Origin: Rickettsiaceae bacterium
Lineage (GTDB): Bacteria; Pseudomonadota; Alphaproteobacteria; Rickettsiales; UBA1997
Reading direction: 5' to 3'
Length of the DNA: 64,000 nucleotides
Assembly: GCA_021323225.1 (NCBI GenBank)
Contig: JAJTCH010000004.1
Location: forward strand, 62,001 to 126,000
Translations under genes and position numbers: made by a program
Notes under the pieces: generated by a model
The model's database searches: none
What the model saw: the letters and a program-made list of their open reading frames with translations, nothing else
What the model was told of the DNA's origin: nothing
Shown: piece after piece, positions 59,208 to 64,000 of the stretch
Numbering within the stretch: the stretch's first letter is position 1
Layout of the letters: every line of letters starts with the position of its first letter

Positions 59208-60377
59208 TCAAACTCTTCTTGGTTCTTTACTGCTTAGCATCAGAAAAATTTTGATCAAAAAATAGCTCTTGCGAACCATTCTTTTGAGCACAAAATATTT
59301 TGGTTTTTTGATCAGATAATCTTTCATGATTTTCCAACTTTTTAGCGCATCTCTTATTTTCAACTTTTTGGAACAGAGTTTAAGGTCGTTAAAGTAGAAG
59401 CGATAAAACATTATACGGTCGCAATATCTGGTAAATTTTTTGTTGATTCTGTCATGTTTTAGCAGAAATTCCGGCAAGATTCCCGGGGTGACCTTATTGA
59501 TAAATTTTATAGCTAAAAGAGCCTGCACATAAGTCTTGGTTTTTGCTATATTTTCTACCACCAAATTCCAGTTAAAATCTGGCTTTGCAGTGCTTAAATA
59601 TTTGAAATCAAACAGGTAATATAAAATTCCTCCGATACTGGTTTTTTGATGTAAATTTCGAGCCAAATTAATTATTCCCAAAAACAGCAGATCTTCAAAA
59701 CATGGCACAAAAACTTCCACTCCAAATACTTTTTCTTTTGTAGCGCGAGCAAATAAATCTTTTAAAAATATTTTGTCGTAATCAGTTTCAAGATAGATAT
59801 AGCGGTGAAGATCGACTATTCCTTCCACCAGACCTGGCAGATGCAAATCAACAGCGTGAATGCCAGGAAATTCCTCATAAACATAGCCCAAATTTTTAGC
59901 AATTTCACAGGCTCTTAAAAATTCCGATTCTTCTGGCACTAAAATATCAATATCCCCCATTGGACGTGAAAGTTCGGGGCGAATATGTTTCATTGCCCCA
60001 CCTTTAAGAATCATGGGAAAAATATTTTGCTGATTTAGAGCCCTGACAATTTTTGCGTAATGAGAGATAAGTTTTAAATTGTGGAAACGGTGATATTTCA
60101 GCAAACCTTCCAATCTTGGTTTTTCATAGATGGAAAATTTCAAATCCGGATTTGTCCTCATGATATAAGAAAGAAGTAGGGATTTTCTTTCCCCGAATTT
60201 CTCAATATCCCAATATTTTAAAAACTCATCTAGCTGCGATTGCTCAATTTCTTTTGCAAAAGCCAAATCAAGCAATTTTTGGTCTTCTGTGGAAACTAAT
60301 TCATTATAAAGAACTTCAATTATTGAATTCGCAGCATCTGGCGTGTAGTTTTTTATGATATCCGTTATACCAATCAT
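59208..60377 (-). CDS. Nucleotidyltransferase-fold protein (NTP_transf_5 type)
   Basis: 389 residues. The active-site region 'FPMILKGGAMKHIRPELSRP' followed by MGDIDILV (K125-G-G and D142-x-D144) is the pol-beta-type nucleotidyltransferase motif of the family found in polysaccharide and peptide-modification clusters. 'GIVDLHRYIYLETDYDKIF' carries the third acidic/histidine patch. It is the first gene of the seven-gene minus-strand operon ending with galE. Confidence 0.88.
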   Translation of the reverse strand: MIGITDIIKNYTPDAANSIIEVLYNELVSTEDQKLLDLAFAKEIEQSQLDEFLKYWDIEKFGERKSLLLSYIMRTNPDLKFSIYEKPRLEGLLKYHRFHNLKLISHYAKIVRALNQQNIFPMILKGGAMKHIRPELSRPMGDIDILVPEESEFLRACEIAKNLGYVYEEFPGIHAVDLHLPGLVEGIVDLHRYIYLETDYDKIFLKDLFARATKEKVFGVEVFVPCFEDLLFLGIINLARNLHQKTSIGGILYYLFDFKYLSTAKPDFNWNLVVENIAKTKTYVQALLAIKFINKVTPGILPEFLLKHDRINKKFTRYCDRIMFYRFYFNDLKLCSKKLKIRDALKSWKIMKDYLIKKPKYFVLKRMVRKSYFLIKIFLMLSSKEPRRV

Positions 60378-60793
60378 TTATCTCTTCTGAAAAAAACGCA
60401 GATTGAAAACAAGATAGCAATTAAAAACAACGTTGTTTCTGCACATTATGTCTACAATCTGTTGAAAAATTCCCAAAAAGACACAATTGTAAAAAGAAGT
60501 AATGACAAAAGTTTGGATTTAATTAAAAGATGACAAACATGTTATGCCATCAAGAATACAAGAGAGCTTAAAGAGTTAGTTGCAAATACCACATCTAAAG
60601 ATTTCAATCAAACTTTGGTAAGCTCTCCACATTGCTTTCATCAATCTTTAAGCTTCTAAAGTTGCTGAGGTTATGAGTTATGGAATATGACGAATCTTAT
60701 ATTATGATTTTGAAGATGGCTTGTTACCTTAAGCATAAAGCATGATTTAAAACCACGCTATCAGGAAAATTCCAGAATAATCAAATCAATCTA
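60378..60793. other. Divergent intergenic region with a relic of the DUF72 gene (60537-60600)
   Basis: Between the nucleotidyltransferase operon and the next plus-strand gene. At 60543 the plus strand reads 'YAIKNTRELKELVANTT', matching the end of the DUF72 gene ('YAIKNARELEELIENHI'). A frameshift lies just before it (GACAAACATG against GACCATGATGC). No small peptide gene that would serve as a precursor is evident on the minus strand. The operon promoter must lie in the first 150 bases. Confidence 0.65.
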
Positions 60794-61900
60794 ATGAAAA
60801 AAATCCTGATTCTTGGCGGCTACGGCAATTTTGGAAACCGCATTGCAACTGCCTTGGCAAAGGCTAATATCGCCATTATTATTGCCGGGAGAGATCAAAA
60901 TAAAGCTAAAAAACTGGCGCAAAATTTAACAAGAATCTATCCGAATTCTCATATCGAAATTGCAATTTTTGATGTGAAAAAAGAATTGGCAGAGCAGTTA
61001 AAAAAATTGAATCCAACACTGGTAATAAACACTGCCGGCCCTTTCCAAAACAGCGATTACAATATTGCAGAAATTTGTATTGGGTATGCAATTCATTACA
61101 TCGATTTAGCTGACGGAAGAGATTTTGTTTGCGGAATTTCCAAGCTTGATGAAAAAGCTAAACAAGCTCAAACACTTGTAATAAGTGGCGCGAGCACAGT
61201 TCCCTGTTTAAGCTCAGCAGTTTTAGAAAAATATAAAAATGAATTCTCAGAAATTGATTCTTTGGTTTTTGGAATAAGCCCCGGGCAAAAATCCCATCGC
61301 GGTTTAGCAACCACCAAAGCAATTTTAACTTATGTTGGAAAGTCTATAAAACCATGCGCAGGAAGCAACGAAACAAAATATGGTTGGCAAGATTTATATC
61401 GCATAGAATATCCCGCCCTTGGAAAAAGATGGATGGCAAATTGCGATATTCCCGATCTCGATCTTCTCCCGCAGCGCTATAATATAAAATCCATCAGCTT
61501 CGTCGCCGGCATGGAAAGCGGATTACTGCATTTAGGAATCTGGCTTTTTTCATGGCTGGTAAGAATTGGCCTGCCAATAAATTTACCAAAACACGCAGAA
61601 TTTCTTTTAAAAATAAGCCATTATTTTGATTATCTAGGCAGTGCAAATGGCGGCATGCATGTGATAATTAAAGGCCAAGATAAAAACCAAAAAGCCAAAA
61701 CCGTGAAATGGTTTATCATCGCCAAAAATGGCGACGGTCCACAAATCCCAACAATTCCAGCAATTATTTTAGCCAAAAAAATCCTTTCAAACCAAATTGA
61801 AGAAAGAGGTGCCATGCCTTGTTTGGCAATGATAACTCTAGATGAATATATGGACGAACTTAAAGAATTTGAAGTGAAGCAATATTGCTTTATGGATTAA
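60794..61900 (+). CDS. Saccharopine-dehydrogenase-like NAD(P)-binding protein
   Basis: 368 residues. Rossmann N-terminus 'ILILGGYGNFGNRIATALAK' and 'IIIAGRDQNKAKKLAQNL', then 'TLVINTAGPFQNSDYNIAEI' and 'IHYIDLADGRDFVCGI', as in trans-acting enoyl reductase/saccharopine-dehydrogenase-like proteins. A hydrophobic stretch 'SGLLHLGIWLFSWLVRIGLP' may touch the membrane. The substrate is unknown. A relic of the last 15 codons of a homologue lies at 36723-36770. Confidence 0.9.
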   Translation: MKKILILGGYGNFGNRIATALAKANIAIIIAGRDQNKAKKLAQNLTRIYPNSHIEIAIFDVKKELAEQLKKLNPTLVINTAGPFQNSDYNIAEICIGYAIHYIDLADGRDFVCGISKLDEKAKQAQTLVISGASTVPCLSSAVLEKYKNEFSEIDSLVFGISPGQKSHRGLATTKAILTYVGKSIKPCAGSNETKYGWQDLYRIEYPALGKRWMANCDIPDLDLLPQRYNIKSISFVAGMESGLLHLGIWLFSWLVRIGLPINLPKHAEFLLKISHYFDYLGSANGGMHVIIKGQDKNQKAKTVKWFIIAKNGDGPQIPTIPAIILAKKILSNQIEERGAMPCLAMITLDEYMDELKEFEVKQYCFMD

Positions 61901-62047
61901 AATTTCTTTATTGCATTGGTTTCTAACCCACTGGAAAAAGCCCGTAAGTTTTCTTGATTTTCAATAACTCTGAGATCGGTCTGGTTAATCAATATTGATA
62001 ATTTATGGAAGCAAAGAGTTGAATTAGAAATTAAATTTCTAAATCAA

Positions 62048-62716
62048 ATGACCAACTCTGATTTAATCCACAAAGAATATATTGATTACATAAAAAACTC
62101 TAACTTTCCTTGCGTTGCCGCAAAAACTGCCTTGCGCTTGGATCGCTTAAAATGCCTAGTTGTACAAGATATGAGAAGTGATGAGGAAAATGAGAAGATA
62201 CTGGGCTTCATTTATGATTTTATAAAATTTTACCGCAGTCGTGAGGAAATTTTTCATTCACTTGCCATAATTTTTGAAAAGCCTGATTTAGAAAATGCTG
62301 AGCAATTTGAAAAATTAATTTGGCAAAAATTGCAGGCCTTATCACGGCTTGATGCGAAAAATTTTAAATATGATTGTCGTGTTGATGCCGATCCGCATTC
62401 AGAAAAATTCAGTTTCAGCTTAGGTGAAGAAGCGTTTTTTGTGGTTGGGCTGCAACCTCACAGTTCAAGACTGGCAAGACGCTTTAAATATCCCGCCTTA
62501 GTCTTTAATCCTCATGATCAATTTGAAAAATTGCGTGAAAAAAATTGTTTTGAAAGAATTAAAGCCACAGTCCGTTTTCGTGACAAAAAATTTTTCGGCA
62601 GCATAAATCCGATGTTAGAAGATTATGGAAATTCATCGGAAGTTATGCAATATTCTGGCAAGAAATATGATTCCAACTGGAAATGTCCGCTAAGAATTTT
62701 TCATGCAAAAAACTAA
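62048..62716 (+). CDS. YqcI/YcgG family protein, probable haem-dependent oxygenase
   Basis: 222 residues. Family marks: 'NSNFPCVAAKTALRLDRLKC' (F-P-C-x-x-A), 'FEKLIWQKLQALSRLDAKNF' and 'FFVVGLQPHSSRLARRFKYP' followed by ALVFNPHDQFEKLR (the P-H-x-S-x-x-x-R-R-F-x-x-P and F-N-x-H-x-Q-F-E pattern). A member of this family, GntA, is a haem-dependent N-hydroxylase in guanitoxin synthesis. The next gene (DUF1989) overlaps by 14 bases, so the two act together. Confidence 0.88.
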   Translation: MTNSDLIHKEYIDYIKNSNFPCVAAKTALRLDRLKCLVVQDMRSDEENEKILGFIYDFIKFYRSREEIFHSLAIIFEKPDLENAEQFEKLIWQKLQALSRLDAKNFKYDCRVDADPHSEKFSFSLGEEAFFVVGLQPHSSRLARRFKYPALVFNPHDQFEKLREKNCFERIKATVRFRDKKFFGSINPMLEDYGNSSEVMQYSGKKYDSNWKCPLRIFHAKN

Positions 62717-63293
62717 TATAATTCCCCCGCAAAGTGGCACTGCTTTTGTCTTAAAAAAAGACCAATGCCTCAAAATTATTGATGTGGAAGGACAACAAGT
62801 TTGCGATTTGATGTGCTATAACCTGCATGACAAAAACGAATATTTATCATCGGGGCGAACTATAGATTATGCGGAAAAAATTCTCCTTGGCCAAGGCGAT
62901 AAATTTTATTCCAACCGCAGCAATATCATGTTTGAAATTCTGGAAGATAAAGTTGGCCGACATGATTTTTTGCTGACACCTTGTAGCTCTAAAATGTTTG
63001 AACTGGCCTATGGCGAGAAAAATCCGCACCCTGGCTGTTTTGATAATTTGGCAGGCGCTTTTAAAAAATACGAAGTTGCCCCAGATGCAATAGCCACCAC
63101 TTTCAACATTTTTATGAATGTGGAGGTTGAACAAGAAAGCGGGAAAATTTCTATCAAGAATCCGTTGAGCAAAGCAGGAGATTTTTTGCTAATAAAAGCC
63201 CAAATGGATCTGATCATTGGCCTAACCGCCTGCAGTGACAAGCTTACAAATTGCGGAAGTTTTAAACCGATTGGATTTGAGATTGTTAAATAA
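62703..63293 (+). CDS. DUF1989 / urea-carboxylase-associated family protein
   Basis: 196 residues. 'IIPPQSGTAFVLKKDQCLKI', 'IDVEGQQVCDLMCYNLHDKN', 'YLSSGRTIDYAEKILLGQGD', 'LTPCSSKMFELAYGEKNPHP' then GCFDNL, and 'TTFNIFMNVEVEQESGKISI' are standard for this metal-binding family. Overlap with the YqcI/YcgG gene indicates translational coupling. The likely substrate class is a small amino-acid or guanidine compound. Confidence 0.92.
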   Translation: MQKTNIIPPQSGTAFVLKKDQCLKIIDVEGQQVCDLMCYNLHDKNEYLSSGRTIDYAEKILLGQGDKFYSNRSNIMFEILEDKVGRHDFLLTPCSSKMFELAYGEKNPHPGCFDNLAGAFKKYEVAPDAIATTFNIFMNVEVEQESGKISIKNPLSKAGDFLLIKAQMDLIIGLTACSDKLTNCGSFKPIGFEIVK

Positions 63294-63678
63294 GGAAGAA
63301 ATTGCGGATTCATTTCAAATGCTTATTTCAGCTCAAAGATAAGAATTTATTTTGGAGAAATTTCATTGCTAAGTCAGGAAACTTAAAATAACCAAGAAGC
63401 TCGGTTTCCATATATCATCAGCGTTTCCTTTCTGTCACAGGTCAAAATTCTAATAGCACAAAATCCTACCAATATACAACCATAGGCAACAACATCCCCA
63501 CTAATAATTTCGATCACAATAATTTTCAGGAAAGAATTGATATAATCGCACAAAAAATGGAAGGGTGGAATAATAGTCTTGTTATAACACAAATACCGTC
63601 TTCAAAATAAACTAGGATGTTTTATTTCTTTGAAAAAATTAACCAAATCTGATTTGCCAATTTGTCCAAATAACTTCT
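63294..63678. other. Region with an open frame lacking a start (63392-63610, plus strand)
   Basis: From a stop at 63389 to a stop at 63608 the plus strand encodes 72 residues that look protein-like ('QRFLSVTGQNSNSTKSYQYT', 'NNFDHNNFQERIDIIAQKME', then GWNNSLVITQIPSSK), rich in asparagine. There is no ATG until the last third, so it may be the 3' remains of a secreted or repeat protein. No RNA gene is seen. Confidence 0.35.
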
Positions 63679-64000
63679 TTAGGATATGGCGCAGTATGCA
63701 TTATTATTTTCTTTTTTAGGAGTTTGGCCGAATAAAGAATTTACTCTTACATTTTTTGCATGAGTTGCAGGTTGTCGGTTCCGATCTTCATCTTGCCGCT
63801 TTCCAATATCACCCCTATGTAAAATTCTTTCTATTTGGCCAGGACAAGAAGGCAATCTAAAAGGTGCTTGCGGTTTTAGGATTTTTATATTTTCACAACA
63901 ATAGCGATTAGTAAGCAAAATTTTTAATTCATCTTCTGATTTTGCTAAAATGATTTGAATTATTGGCTGCAATTTCCTTCCCGCTTCAACATCCTCCCAA
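63679..64000 (-). CDS. Unknown protein, 3' part (runs off the window)
   Basis: The frame is open to the window edge; a TTG at 63972 is not a convincing start because coding continues upstream ('WEDVEAGRKLQPIIQIILAK'). The 107 visible residues include 'SEDELKILLTNRYCCENIKI' and a basic, polar C-terminus. No family is recognised. Confidence 0.5.
   Translation of the reverse strand, partial: WEDVEAGRKLQPIIQIILAKSEDELKILLTNRYCCENIKILKPQAPFRLPSCPGQIERILHRGDIGKRQDEDRNRQPATHAKNVRVNSLFGQTPKKENNNAYCAIS

Noticed and set aside
63383..63592. Minus-strand 69-residue hydrophobic frame
   Set aside because: The opposite strand gives a more protein-like sequence, and no start signal is seen.

Overview
The window is AT-rich (roughly one third G+C by eye) and codes densely. 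It most resembles a Rickettsiales-affiliated or other host-associated alphaproteobacterium. The grounds are a giant VirB6-like lipoprotein of the Rickettsiales type, a class I fructose-bisphosphate aldolase, a coiled-coil gene plus zapA in the alphaproteobacterial order, an ankyrin protein, palindromic repeats and many decaying genes. Its metabolism is richer than that of obligate Rickettsia: it has a fused shikimate enzyme, a polyamine pair, alanine dehydrogenase and accessory detoxification genes. The assignment is inference; no rRNA is present.

Region 1 (1-13045) is mostly core: the 3' end of nuoL, rlmE, class I aldolase, rsmG, ald, rsmA, an ABC-F ATPase, a DEAD-box helicase with an arginine/acid-rich tail, a small exported protein, an ornithine-decarboxylase-like gene with a deoxyhypusine-synthase-like gene, and tRNA-Gln. 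Region 2 (13046-24541) begins with a small accessory patch (a TIR-domain protein and a lectin-domain gene relic). It then returns to core genes: zapA, the coiled-coil gene, pepA, a PEBP protein, an Mth938-like gene, a DUF481-like barrel, giant virB6, tRNA-Leu abutting a 141-bp palindrome, an aroK-aroB fusion, a Bax-inhibitor-1 gene and tRNA-Asn.

Region 3 (24542-35843) is an integrated island in tRNA-Asn. A P4-type integrase is coupled to a large unrecognised protein, followed by an AlpA-like regulator, a zinc-ribbon/HTH protein coupled to a second tyrosine recombinase, a PD-(D/E)XK-like protein, an orphan histidine kinase, an XRE regulator, a frameshifted ankyrin gene, a Zn-ribbon protein, RhuM and HsdS debris and an AlbA_2/ATPase protein. 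It ends in a degenerate copy of the tRNA 3' end. A 20-bp element (18/20 identical) lies just inside both ends. A further att-like copy at 39568-39610 suggests a second, older insertion (35844-39610).

Region 4 (39611-52947) is an accessory mosaic of intact small-operon genes (chromate transporter, LigB-like dioxygenase plus pirin, class D beta-lactamase, FMN reductase, UDG-family protein, degenerate PEP-carboxylase-like protein) and gene wreckage (phosphatidylserine decarboxylase, TolC-type outer membrane factor, sensor kinase). The best candidate new system is here: a translationally coupled pair of a 273-aa soluble protein and a four-helix membrane protein (43524-44827), with the layout of the lambda RexA/RexB abortive-infection pair, preceded by a hairpin element repeated at 36833.

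Region 5 (52948-64000) holds a DUF72 gene and a seven-gene minus-strand operon (nucleotidyltransferase, HPr-kinase-like ATPase, PqqD-like protein, three family 2 glycosyltransferases, galE). This resembles the HPr-rel-A systems tied to surface glycans or modified peptides. A fragment of the DUF72 3' end lies on its far side. A saccharopine-dehydrogenase-like gene, a YqcI/YcgG plus DUF1989 pair and a partial unknown gene follow.
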